Below are positions 6,670 through 15,201 of a stretch of DNA of 64,000 nucleotides, piece by piece. Every line of letters begins with the position of its first letter. The first letter of the stretch is position 1. The notes under the pieces are model-generated. The model saw nothing but the letters and a program-made list of their open reading frames with translations, made no database searches and had not been told where the DNA came from. A program made the position numbers and the translations under genes. The DNA lies in the NCBI RefSeq assembly GCF_041468085.1, contig NZ_CP121017.1, forward strand, positions 2,669,676 to 2,733,675, in the 5' to 3' direction. The DNA comes from Tistrella mobilis. Lineage in GTDB: Bacteria; Pseudomonadota; Alphaproteobacteria; Tistrellales; Tistrellaceae.

Positions 6670-8202
6670 TCAACTGCGGGTGCCGGGCACCCCTGCCTCA
6701 ATGCCGTGGGTGGCGAGTTTTTCATAGAACTGCGCGCGGGAAATGCCCAGCAGCTTTGCGGCCTGGGTCTTCACCCCGCCTGCCGCCGCCAGGGCACGGC
6801 GAATGGCGTCGCGCTCGGCCGCCGCCAGGGCCTCACGCAGTGGTTCCACGGTTTCGGCGACACAGACGGGTTCGTCCGCCGTCACCGGATCGGCCCCCGC
6901 GACCGGATCTGCCCCAGCGACCGGATCTGCCTCCGTCGTGCCCGGCTGGCCGGCAGCGATCAGCCCGTCCAGATGGCCGGCATCGATCTCGGCCTCGTCG
7001 GTCAGCAGCGCCGCCCGTTCCAGCAGATTGGCAAGCTCGCGCACATTGCCCGGCCAGTCATGGCGCTGCAGCCGGGCCACCGCCCGATCGGTCAGCCGCC
7101 GGGGCCGGCCACCCTGCTCGATCGCCAGCCGTTCGAGCAGGGCATCGGCCAGCAGTTCGATATCTTCCAGCCGTTCGCGCAGCGGTGGCAGGCGCAGCGG
7201 CAACACATTCAGGCGGTAATACAGGTCGGCACGGAACCGGCCGTCTTCGACCATGCGACCCAGATCGCGGCTGGTGGCCGCAATCACCCGCACATCCACC
7301 GGGATCACCCGGTTGGAGCCGAGCGGCTCGACCTCGCGTTCCTGCAATACCCTGAGCAGCTTGGATTGCAGGCTGAGCGGCATGTCGCCGATCTCGTCCA
7401 GGAACAGCGTGCCCCCGTGCGCCAGCCGGATCTTGCCGTCACGCGGCTTGTTGCCGGCGCCGGTATAGGCGCCGGGCGCCACACCGAACAGCTCTGCCTC
7501 CAGCAGGTTTTCGGGGATGGCGGCAGTGTTCACCCGCACCATCGGCCCGGCCTGCCGCTCACTCGCGGCATGCAGCGCATGGGCCAGCATCTCCTTGCCG
7601 GTGCCGGTTTCGCCCAGCAGCAGCACGGTGATGTCGCGTTCGGCCGCACGGCGCGCCTGACGCTTCAGCAACCGCACCGCCTCGGAATTGCCGATGAATT
7701 GAGAGAAACCGTATTTGGCCCGGCGGGCATCGGCCAGCTGGCGTCGCGCGGCTTCCAGATCGCGCTGCAATCCCTGGAACTTGTCGACCAGCGGCTTGAG
7801 CGACTGTACCCGATCGTACAGGATCATGCCGACCGCGCCCGAGACCTTGCCATCCTCGTCTTTCAGCGGAATGCGGCTGACCACCAGCTGCCGGCCTTCC
7901 ACCTCGAAGATGTCGATCAGATCGGCACGGCCACTGGCCACCACCTCGCGCAGCCGGCTGTTCGGAATGATGTCCTCGACCGGCCGGCCTTCGACCGGAT
8001 CCATGCCGTTCCAGCCCAGGATCGCGCGGTACTTGTCGTTCATCCACAGAACGGTGCCGGCGGCATCGATCAGCACGGCACCTTCATAGAGCTGGTCGAA
8101 CAGCTCCACCGCCGCACGCGCGACCCGGTCCCTGAGGCCCGCCTCGCGTGCGACCGCGGCCCGGCGCCTGCGCGCCGCCACGCTGTCGATCAGCCGCTCC
8201 AT
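6670..8202 (-). CDS. Sigma-54-dependent transcriptional activator with PAS domain
   Basis: A 510-residue enhancer-binding protein. A PAS-like sensor spans about 35-140, followed by a short coiled coil (140-165). The AAA+ domain has Walker A GETGTGKE (197-204), loop 1 GAYTGA (244-249, a natural variant of GAFTGA), Walker B GTLFLDEIGD (264-273) and arginine-finger region FRADLYYRLNV. A Fis-type helix-turn-helix (KTQAAKLLGISRAQFYEKL) is at the C-terminus. There is no receiver domain, so activity is likely set by a ligand or redox cue at the PAS domain. The linker before the HTH holds a DPVAGA tandem repeat. ATG 8202 is chosen because GGGGGAG precedes it; ATG 8238 is possible. It very probably drives the downstream LIV-type operon. 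Confidence 0.92.
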   Translation of the reverse strand: MERLIDSVAARRRRAAVAREAGLRDRVARAAVELFDQLYEGAVLIDAAGTVLWMNDKYRAILGWNGMDPVEGRPVEDIIPNSRLREVVASGRADLIDIFEVEGRQLVVSRIPLKDEDGKVSGAVGMILYDRVQSLKPLVDKFQGLQRDLEAARRQLADARRAKYGFSQFIGNSEAVRLLKRQARRAAERDITVLLLGETGTGKEMLAHALHAASERQAGPMVRVNTAAIPENLLEAELFGVAPGAYTGAGNKPRDGKIRLAHGGTLFLDEIGDMPLSLQSKLLRVLQEREVEPLGSNRVIPVDVRVIAATSRDLGRMVEDGRFRADLYYRLNVLPLRLPPLRERLEDIELLADALLERLAIEQGGRPRRLTDRAVARLQRHDWPGNVRELANLLERAALLTDEAEIDAGHLDGLIAAGQPGTTEADPVAGADPVAGADPVTADEPVCVAETVEPLREALAAAERDAIRRALAAAGGVKTQAAKLLGISRAQFYEKLATHGIEAGVPGTRS

Positions 8203-8341
8203 CCAGCCTGCATCTCCCCCCTGCCGGCACCTGGCCATTATGGACGGCCATCGCCCGCCGGAACCCTGGTGCCAAGCCTAGGCGCGCGTCACGGTCGATG
8301 CAAGCCGCAGCCCGTCACGCCTTTGCAGAGCGGCGCCCGGC

Positions 8342-9274
8342 CTACCCGGCGGCGCGGCGCACCGCGCGGCCGAGTGAGGCGGGCACGACGCTGATATGCC
8401 CCTCATCGGGCACCACCAGCAGATCGATCCGCCCGGCGCCGGCCTGCAGCCTGGTCAGCCGGTCATGCATGTCGCGTACGCCATCGACCATGCGGGCCAT
8501 GGTCCGGAACGCGGCCCGCTCCGGCGCCTCCTCCCGCTCCGGATCCTGTTCGGCCCCTCCCACGACAAGCGTCAGATCCAGAGCCGGCCGGCCGGTGCGG
8601 GCCGCAAAGGCCGCCTCTTCCTTCAGCACCTCGCGGTCGTTCCACCAGATCGACGGGCTGGACGCCACCCAGCGCCGGAACGCATCCGGCCGGGTGAAGG
8701 CGGCGTGCAGCACGAAGCGCCCGCCCAGTGAATGGCCGAACAGCGTTGCCCTGTCGTCATTCACCGGAAAACGCCGGGCGACCTCGGGGCGGATCTCGTT
8801 CAGGATCACGTCGAGAAAGGCTTCATCACCGCCGGTCGGCACCTTGGGCGCACGAGCCCCCATGATCGTCCGCCCCTCGGGCGTCACCGCCGAGGTCAGG
8901 TCCAGATAGCGCCGGGTAAGATCGAAGCCCGCCACGCCCGGATACCCGATCGCGACCACGACCACGGGTCCCTCGGATCCGCCCAGCAGCAGCGCACTGG
9001 TGGCTGCAATGCCGAAAAAGGCGTTGCCGTCGAGCAGATACAGCACCGGAAATCCACCCGGCGGCGGCGCCACCGGTGGTACCGACACATCCACCCGATA
9101 GGTCAGCCCGTTGCGGGCTGCCGTCAGATCGAAGGCGTGGAGGCCCGGCGCCACCGGCGCGGCATCCGTCACCACCGTTTCCTCTGCGGCCCTGGCGGGC
9201 AGTGGCGCCCCCGACAGCGCGAAAGCCAGAACGAAAGCGGCAGCAAAGGGTATCAGCAGGCGCACGACAGGCAT
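8342..9274 (-). CDS. Secreted alpha/beta-hydrolase esterase (siderophore-esterase-like)
   Basis: About 310 residues from the chosen ATG, with an N-terminal signal peptide (hydrophobic LLIPFAAAFVLAFAL, then PARAAEE). The body matches the putative esterase/IroE-BesA family: YLLDGNAFF in the oxyanion region, nucleophile motif FGHSLGGR, and a C-terminal GHISV with the likely catalytic His. It should act in the periplasm or outside the cell. In-frame starts at 9301 and 9334 are also possible. No siderophore genes are nearby, so a siderophore role is not supported by context. Confidence 0.8.
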   Translation of the reverse strand: MPVVRLLIPFAAAFVLAFALSGAPLPARAAEETVVTDAAPVAPGLHAFDLTAARNGLTYRVDVSVPPVAPPPGGFPVLYLLDGNAFFGIAATSALLLGGSEGPVVVVAIGYPGVAGFDLTRRYLDLTSAVTPEGRTIMGARAPKVPTGGDEAFLDVILNEIRPEVARRFPVNDDRATLFGHSLGGRFVLHAAFTRPDAFRRWVASSPSIWWNDREVLKEEAAFAARTGRPALDLTLVVGGAEQDPEREEAPERAAFRTMARMVDGVRDMHDRLTRLQAGAGRIDLLVVPDEGHISVVPASLGRAVRRAAG

Positions 9275-9349
9275 CTCCGGCAAGGCGATCAGGGCGCCCA
9301 TGGGACCGCAACTTTGATTGCGACGCAATCTCATTGAGCGACATGCCGG

Positions 9350-10999
9350 TCAATACGGGTCGGCGCCGCCGATAGTGATCTCCAGCACCGTCGGCCGCCC
9401 TGCTCCGAGCAGCCCGGGCAGGCCCTCACGGATCGCGCCCACGGTATCGGCACGGAGATGCGCCACCCCCATCGACGCCGCCAGCTGATCGAAGGCGATG
9501 GCGGGATCGTCCAGGACCATGCCGACGGCATGCCCTGCCGCCGCACTCTCCAGCCCCATCGCCGTCGCCGTCCGCATCAGAATGTCGTAGCGCCGGTTGT
9601 TCAGGATGACGAAGATCACCGGCAGCCGCAGCCGGGCGGCCGTCCACAGCGCCTGCGGCGCATACATGGCACCGCCATCACCCGTGATGCACAGCACCGG
9701 CCAGCCGGTTGCGAGCGCCACACCCGTGGCCGCCGGCATGCCCCAGCCCAGCCCGGCGCTGGCGACGAAATCATGCCGGTCGCCGATGCCGCCCTGCCAG
9801 AGCCGGCGCAGCCCCTCGATCAGGGCCGAGGCCTCGTTGACCACGGTCACGCCCCGTGGGGCCGCCTTCAGCACCGCATCGGCGGCGATCATCGGATGCA
9901 GCGGCAGCCGGTCGCGGAGCCTGTCCAGCCGGGCCGTGAAGCCGGCATCGGCGACCGCCTTCTCCGCCCGCCGCCGCATAGTGACGGCGGCGACGCCCGG
10001 CCGCGCCACGACCGCGGAGAGTGCGGCAAGGCCTGCCCCCGGATCGCCGCCGATCACCAGATCGGCCGCAATGTCGAGCCCGGGCGCCGCCGGATCGCGG
10101 GCCAGCTGAATGACCCGCATCCCTTGCGGCAGGGCCGGGCCGGGCCGGTAATGATAGGGTCGGATCGCCCCCTCCCCCGCCAGCACCGCCAGCCGCGCGT
10201 CGCCCAGGATCGAGCGGATCTCCGCCAGATCGGGCGGCAGCACACCGCGCCAGCCCGGGTGATCGGTGGGGAAAAGATGGGCGCGCGGCACCGGGGTCGC
10301 AAAGACCCGGCAGCCGGTGGCATCGGCGAAGGCGATCGCCGCCCTCATCCCCTGCGGCCCGGCCAGCGTGTCCGACACCAGAAGCACCAGATCGTCGGCC
10401 TCCGCGCCGGCGATCATCGACGCCGCGGCATCGATGTCACCCGCAGCCGGGGCCGGCGCGGGAATGCGCGGCGGTGGCGGATCGGCGGCGGCAAGCGTCA
10501 GATCCACCGGCAGCGACAGAAAGACCGGCCCCGGCGGCCAGGCCCGGGCCAGCGCGAAGGCCCGGCGCAGCACCTGGCCGGCATCCTCGGGCCGGGTCAG
10601 TTCATGGGCCTGTTTCACCACCGGCCGGGCGATCGCCACCAGGTCGTCGGCCAGCCAGGGCGCGCGGATCAGATGCCGGCTGTCCTGCTGGCCGGCGATG
10701 ACCACCAGCGGCGTGCGCATGCGCGCCGCCCCGATCACCGCCCCCATGGCATGGCCCAGCCCCGAGGCGGTATGCAGATGGGCGACGCCCACCTTTCCCG
10801 CCGCATGGGCATAGCCGTCGGCCATGGCGACGGCGACCGCCTCCTGAAGCGCCGGCACATAGGTAAGCCCGGGCGCGCGGGCGACGGCATCCAGCAGCGG
10901 CAGTTCGGTGGAGCCGGGATTACCGAAGATGTGCGTTACGCCCTCATCCTCCAGCACCGCCGCGATCATCCGCGCAACCGATCTCTGTCCGTCACCCAT
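9350..10999 (-). CDS. Thiamine-diphosphate enzyme, benzoylformate decarboxylase-like
   Basis: A 549-residue ThDP enzyme. The N-terminal pyrimidine-binding domain has the activating Glu in PALQEAVAVAMADGYA and the benzoylformate-decarboxylase-like stretch HLHTASGLGHAMGA. The middle domain is present. The C-terminal pyrophosphate domain has the motif GDGGAMYAPQ...FVILNN, the classical GDG-X(24-28)-NN. Length fits benzoylformate decarboxylase or acetolactate-synthase-like 2-oxoacid decarboxylases. Without a FAD-binding signature or small subunit nearby, acetolactate synthase is unlikely. The substrate is most likely a 2-oxo acid. Confidence 0.85.
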   Translation of the reverse strand: MGDGQRSVARMIAAVLEDEGVTHIFGNPGSTELPLLDAVARAPGLTYVPALQEAVAVAMADGYAHAAGKVGVAHLHTASGLGHAMGAVIGAARMRTPLVVIAGQQDSRHLIRAPWLADDLVAIARPVVKQAHELTRPEDAGQVLRRAFALARAWPPGPVFLSLPVDLTLAAADPPPPRIPAPAPAAGDIDAAASMIAGAEADDLVLLVSDTLAGPQGMRAAIAFADATGCRVFATPVPRAHLFPTDHPGWRGVLPPDLAEIRSILGDARLAVLAGEGAIRPYHYRPGPALPQGMRVIQLARDPAAPGLDIAADLVIGGDPGAGLAALSAVVARPGVAAVTMRRRAEKAVADAGFTARLDRLRDRLPLHPMIAADAVLKAAPRGVTVVNEASALIEGLRRLWQGGIGDRHDFVASAGLGWGMPAATGVALATGWPVLCITGDGGAMYAPQALWTAARLRLPVIFVILNNRRYDILMRTATAMGLESAAAGHAVGMVLDDPAIAFDQLAASMGVAHLRADTVGAIREGLPGLLGAGRPTVLEITIGGADPY

Positions 11000-11122
11000 G
11001 TCCGATCGCCCCCGCCGCTCCGCATCTGCACGGATGATCGCGCATAACGCGTCGCATCGGCCACCTCATTGCTTCAAGGCGGCAGGCGGCGGGGGCGTCT
11101 CCGGCGTTTCAGACCGTCATGA

Positions 11123-12328
11123 TCAGGCGGCGCCGAGGATGGCCTCGTCGGTCACCCCGAACAGTTCGTAGCGGATGTTTGCAGGCGCGACCCCGGCCGC
11201 AATCAGGTGTCGGGCCTGTGCCTTCTGGAACTCCCGGGGCCCGCACATATAGACATCGATCTCGCAATCGGGCAGCAGCCCGGCAATCCGCGCCGCATCG
11301 AAGCGGCCGACCGAATGATGGGTCACGCCCACCCGGTCGGATACGCCCGGACGCTCATAGGCAATGTGCAGATCCAGGCCGGGCGTCGCCTCGGCGAGCG
11401 CACGCAGATGGGCGCCGAAGGCGTGGGTTTCGCCGTCGATCGCTGCATGCGCCCAGATCACCGGATGATCGGGCCGGGTGGCGGCCAGGGTCTCGACCAT
11501 GGCCAGCAGCGGCGTCTGGCCGACGCCGGCGCCCAGCAGCAGGATCGGTCGCGACGTCGCCGCGTCCAGGAAGAAGTCGCCCGCCGGCGGCGCCACCTCC
11601 AGCACCGCACCCGGGCGGATGGTGTCGTGCAGCAGGCCCGACCCGCGGCCTTCGGGTTCGCGCTTCACCGCAATCCGCCAGCGGCCATTGGCAGCGCGGC
11701 CGGCCAGGCTGTAATGGCGCAGCAGCTGGCTGCCATCAGCACGGGTCAGGCGCAGGGTCAGATACTGGCCGGGCGCGAAATCCGGCAGCGGCCCACCATC
11801 CTCAGGCGCCAGCAGGAAACTCTTGATCACCCGGCTTTCCTCGGTGACCGCCTCGACCACGAAGCGTCGGAAGCCACGCCAGCCGCCCGGCCGCGCCGCC
11901 CCCTCGCCGGCCAGCGCCGCCTCGCGATCGATGAACACCTTTGCGAGCAGACCATAGGCCTCGCCCCAGGCGGCCAGGATCGGCGGGGTCGCGGCATCGC
12001 CCAGCACGTCCGAGATCGCGGCCAGCAGATTGGCCCCCACCACATCATACTGCTCGGGCCGCACCTGGACCGCGACATGCTTGTGGGCGATGCGCTCCAC
12101 CGCGCCCGCCAGCGCGCCGAGATTGTCGATATGCTCGGCATAGGCCAGCACGGCCGCCGCCAGCGCCCGCGGCTGCGAACCGTCGCGCTGATGCGCCGGA
12201 TCGAACATCGCCGCGATCTCCGGGGCGGCCAGCAGGCGCTCGTAGAACCGGGTGGTGATGGCCTCGCCATGGGTGCGCAGCACGGGCACCGTTGCCTTGA
12301 CCAGGGTGATGGTCGCGTCGCTCAACAT
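11123..12328 (-). CDS. hmp: Flavohemoglobin, nitric oxide dioxygenase
   Basis: A 401-residue three-domain protein: globin (about 1-140) with proximal His in IAHKHVAVQVRPEQY, FAD domain with RHYSLAG, and NAD(P) domain with GAGVGQTPLL and the C-terminal MCGPREFQK motif. Length and order match Hmp, which oxidises NO to nitrate using O2 and NAD(P)H. The ATG at 12328 (MLSDATITLVKATVPVL) is the family start. An AT-rich region with inverted and direct repeats lies upstream, where an NO-responsive repressor site would be expected. Confidence 0.95.
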   Translation of the reverse strand: MLSDATITLVKATVPVLRTHGEAITTRFYERLLAAPEIAAMFDPAHQRDGSQPRALAAAVLAYAEHIDNLGALAGAVERIAHKHVAVQVRPEQYDVVGANLLAAISDVLGDAATPPILAAWGEAYGLLAKVFIDREAALAGEGAARPGGWRGFRRFVVEAVTEESRVIKSFLLAPEDGGPLPDFAPGQYLTLRLTRADGSQLLRHYSLAGRAANGRWRIAVKREPEGRGSGLLHDTIRPGAVLEVAPPAGDFFLDAATSRPILLLGAGVGQTPLLAMVETLAATRPDHPVIWAHAAIDGETHAFGAHLRALAEATPGLDLHIAYERPGVSDRVGVTHHSVGRFDAARIAGLLPDCEIDVYMCGPREFQKAQARHLIAAGVAPANIRYELFGVTDEAILGAA

Positions 12329-12426
12329 GCGGAACTCTCCGGAACCTTGAATCTGATCTGGGTCCGGCACACGACGGATCACGCAGGAACCGCTCCCCCG
12401 GACAAAAGCTGTATATCAGATGACTT

Positions 12427-12460
12427 TTATGATCTCCAGTCATAAGATTCATTTCATAAG
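12427..12460. promoter_or_regulatory. AT-rich operator-like repeats upstream of hmp
   Basis: TTATGA (12427-12432) and TCATAA (12440-12445) form an inverted repeat with 7-bp spacer. TCATAAG recurs at 12440-12446 and 12454-12460. The patch is strikingly AT-rich for this genome and lies about 100 bases upstream of hmp, in the divergent region with the glycan cluster. NsrR or another NO-sensing repressor is a plausible binder, but the match to the NsrR consensus is weak. Confidence 0.4.
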
Positions 12461-12587
12461 CATATTATTGCACGGATGCCGCGCCCCGCATGTGCCCTTG
12501 CCGCGCCGCGACATCCGCACTTCCCGTCCGCCGCCGGGCTGTGCCATAGTCCGGCCGATACGCCGCAAGCTGGAGGTTCCGGGACGC

Positions 12588-13910
12588 ATGAACGGCGCGC
12601 GTGTGCTGATCTACAGCCACGACAGCTTCGGGCTCGGCCATCTGCGCAGATGCCGCGAGATTGCGCACGGCCTGGTCGGGACATTCCCCGACATGTCGGT
12701 GCTGATCCTCTCGGGTTCGCCGATCATCGGCAGCTTCGATTTCAGAACCCGCACCGATTTCGTTCGGGTGCCGGGTGTGATCAAGCTGCGCAATGGCGAC
12801 TACACCTCGCTGAAGCTCAAGATGGACGTCGACCACATCCTGAAGCTCAGGGGGGCGATCATCGAGCGCACGGCCGAGGTCTTTGAACCCGATGTCTTCA
12901 TCGTGGACAAGGAACCGCTGGGCCTGCGCGGCGAAGTCACGCGCACGCTGAAGCGATTGAAGCGCCGCGGCACCCGGCTGGTGCTGGGGCTGCGCGATGT
13001 GATGGACGAGCCCGCCCAGCTGGCGCCCGAATGGAAGCGCAAGCGGGTGCTGCCGGCATTGCGCGACCTCTATGACGACATCTGGGTCTACGGTCTGCCG
13101 GAAATCCATGATCCGCTGGAGGGCATCGACCTGCCGGCGGATGTCCGCGCCAAGATGACCTTCACCGGCTATCTGCGCCGCGAGGCCATGCGCGGCGCCG
13201 CGTCGGAGCGTATCCAGTCGCTGGTCGCCGGCGCCCCCTACATCCTGGTGACCACCGGTGGCGGCGGCGATGGCGAAGAACTGATCGACTGGGTATTGAA
13301 GGCCTATGAGCAGCATGGGCAAAGCCTGCCGCATCGCGCCGTGCTGGTGCTGGGGCCGTTCATGAACCGCGAGGCCCGCGACCGGCTGCGCGCCCGGGCC
13401 CAGAAGCTCGACAAGATCGAGGCGCTGACCTTCGACGCGAACATAGAGACCCTGATGGCGGGCGCGCTGGGTGTGGTGGCCATGGGCGGCTACAACACTT
13501 TCTGCGAGATCCTGTCGCTCGACAAGCCGGCCGTCATCGTCCCGCGCACGGAGCCACGGCTGGAGCAGTTCATCCGCGCCGACCGGGCCGAAAGGCTGGG
13601 GCTGACCCGCATGCTGCTCGATCCCGGGCCCGATCGCAGCGCCGCCGCCATGGCCGATGCGCTGCGCGGCCTTGAGCACCAGCCTCACCCGTCTTCGGTA
13701 ATGCCGGCCGGCATGCTCGACGGGCTGGATGCGGTCGCCGATCTGGTGGGCGCCGAGCTGGACCGGCGCGGCCGGCCCCAGACACGGATCCGGCAGGTGG
13801 CCGGCGGCAGTGCGGGCCCGATACAGACATCGCAGGTCGCAGCCGCCCCGGATGAGGAAACCTGGTCCGACGAGGCCGATTTCGGGACACGGCGCCGTGC
13901 GGCACCCTGA
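12588..13910 (+). CDS. Glycosyltransferase (COG4671-like, MurG fold)
   Basis: A 440-residue predicted GT-B glycosyltransferase. The N-terminus has the loop SHDSFGLGHLRRCREIA, and the C-terminal half has ILVTTGGGGDG and GGYNTFCEILSLDKPAVIVPR, resembling the donor-binding region of MurG/GT28-type enzymes. The last 50 residues are a variable tail. ATG 12588 is preceded by GGAGG at 11 bases. It is the first gene of a six-gene co-directional cluster and is paralogous to the gene at 17023. Neither acceptor nor donor can be read from the sequence. Confidence 0.82.
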   Translation: MNGARVLIYSHDSFGLGHLRRCREIAHGLVGTFPDMSVLILSGSPIIGSFDFRTRTDFVRVPGVIKLRNGDYTSLKLKMDVDHILKLRGAIIERTAEVFEPDVFIVDKEPLGLRGEVTRTLKRLKRRGTRLVLGLRDVMDEPAQLAPEWKRKRVLPALRDLYDDIWVYGLPEIHDPLEGIDLPADVRAKMTFTGYLRREAMRGAASERIQSLVAGAPYILVTTGGGGDGEELIDWVLKAYEQHGQSLPHRAVLVLGPFMNREARDRLRARAQKLDKIEALTFDANIETLMAGALGVVAMGGYNTFCEILSLDKPAVIVPRTEPRLEQFIRADRAERLGLTRMLLDPGPDRSAAAMADALRGLEHQPHPSSVMPAGMLDGLDAVADLVGAELDRRGRPQTRIRQVAGGSAGPIQTSQVAAAPDEETWSDEADFGTRRRAAP

Positions 13911-15201
13911 CGGCTGGACGCCCGGCCCCGGTGTGACCGGCGGCGGCGGGCCTGACGGCGGGCCGACCATCGCCGTGGTCCTGAAAGGCTATCCCCGCCT
14001 GTCAGAGACCTTCATCGCCCAGGAAATCCGGGCGCTGGAACTGGCCGGGCTGCCGCTTCGGCTGGTGTCGCTGCGCCACCCCACCGATACCCGCGTCCAT
14101 CCGGTCCATCGCGAGATTACGGCCGGGGTCCGCTATCTGCCGGAATATCTTCATCAGGAGCCGTTCCGGGTGCTGCACGGCCTGCGCCGTGCCGCACGCC
14201 TGCCGGGCTTCGCCCGCGCCCGGGCGCTCTGGCTGCGTGATCTCGCCCGAGACCGGACCCGCAACCGCATCCGCCGCTTCGGCCAGGCTGCCGTGCTCGC
14301 CGCCGAACTGGAAGACGATGTGGCGATGATCTACGCCCATTTCCTCCACACCCCGGCTTCCGTCGCGCGCTATGCCGCGATCATGCGCGGCCTGCCCTGG
14401 TCGGTTTCGGCCCATGCCAAGGACATCTGGACCAGCCCGGACTGGGAGAAGGCCGAGAAGCTGGCCGATTGCGCCTGGGCCGTCACCTGCACCGCCGCCA
14501 ATCGTGATCATCTGGCGTCGCTGGCGCCCGAAGGCCGCGTCCGGCTGCTCTATCACGGTCTCGACCTCTCGCGCTTTCCCGATCCGGGCCCGCTGCCGGC
14601 AGGGCCGGACGGCACCGACCCCACCCGCCCGGTCATCCTGGTCGGCGTCGGGCGGCTGGTGGAGAAGAAGGGCTGGGACACCGTGCTCGATGCCCTGGCG
14701 GAGCTGCCGGCAGGCCTTTCCTGGCGCTTCCTCCATATCGGCGGCGGGCCGCTCAGGGACCGGCTGAAGGAACAGGCCGGCCGCCTTGGCATCTCCGACC
14801 GGGTCGACTGGCTGGGGGCCCGCGCCCAGGCCGAAGTGATCGAGGCCTATGGCCGGGCGGATCTGTTCGTGCTCGCCAGCCGCATCGCCGGCGACGGCGA
14901 CCGCGACGGCCTGCCCAATGTGCTGATGGAAGCCCAGTCCCAGCGTCTGGCGGTGGTGGCGACCAGGGTCTCTGCCATCCCCGAATTCATCGACGACGGC
15001 AAAAACGGCCTGCTGGTGGCGCCCGACGATGCGGCCGGTCTGTCGGCCGCCCTGGGAGATCTCATCCGCGACCCGGCCCGCCGGTCGGAGATGGGTGAGG
15101 CCGGGCGCCGAAAGCTCGAAGGCGCCTTCTCGCTGACCGGCTCGGTCGGGCCGCTGATCGACCGGCTGCGGGCGGCGGTGGCGGCGCGCGGGGGCCGCTG
15201 A
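13897..15201 (+). CDS. Glycosyltransferase family 4 protein
   Basis: About 434 residues from a GTG start that overlaps the previous gene by 14 bases; a GTG at 13933 is an alternative. The N-terminal half begins AVVLKGYPRLSETFI, which is typical of GT4 enzymes in exopolysaccharide loci. The C-terminal GT-B domain has VGVGRLVEKKGWDTVLDAL, HIGGGPLRDRLKEQA and the nucleotide-sugar site GLPNVLMEAQSQRLAVVAT with the E-X7-E pattern. Cytoplasmic, acting at the membrane face on a lipid-linked glycan (inferred). Confidence 0.88.
   Translation: MRHPDGWTPGPGVTGGGGPDGGPTIAVVLKGYPRLSETFIAQEIRALELAGLPLRLVSLRHPTDTRVHPVHREITAGVRYLPEYLHQEPFRVLHGLRRAARLPGFARARALWLRDLARDRTRNRIRRFGQAAVLAAELEDDVAMIYAHFLHTPASVARYAAIMRGLPWSVSAHAKDIWTSPDWEKAEKLADCAWAVTCTAANRDHLASLAPEGRVRLLYHGLDLSRFPDPGPLPAGPDGTDPTRPVILVGVGRLVEKKGWDTVLDALAELPAGLSWRFLHIGGGPLRDRLKEQAGRLGISDRVDWLGARAQAEVIEAYGRADLFVLASRIAGDGDRDGLPNVLMEAQSQRLAVVATRVSAIPEFIDDGKNGLLVAPDDAAGLSAALGDLIRDPARRSEMGEAGRRKLEGAFSLTGSVGPLIDRLRAAVAARGGR

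Noticed and set aside
5342-6727. Plus-strand 461-codon open frame opposite the binding-protein gene
   Set aside because: Composition is non-protein-like and the opposite strand encodes a full periplasmic binding protein with signal peptide.
9350-10999. Acetolactate synthase large subunit
   Set aside because: No small regulatory subunit is adjacent, and HLHTASGLGHAMGA and overall pattern fit benzoylformate-decarboxylase-like enzymes better.
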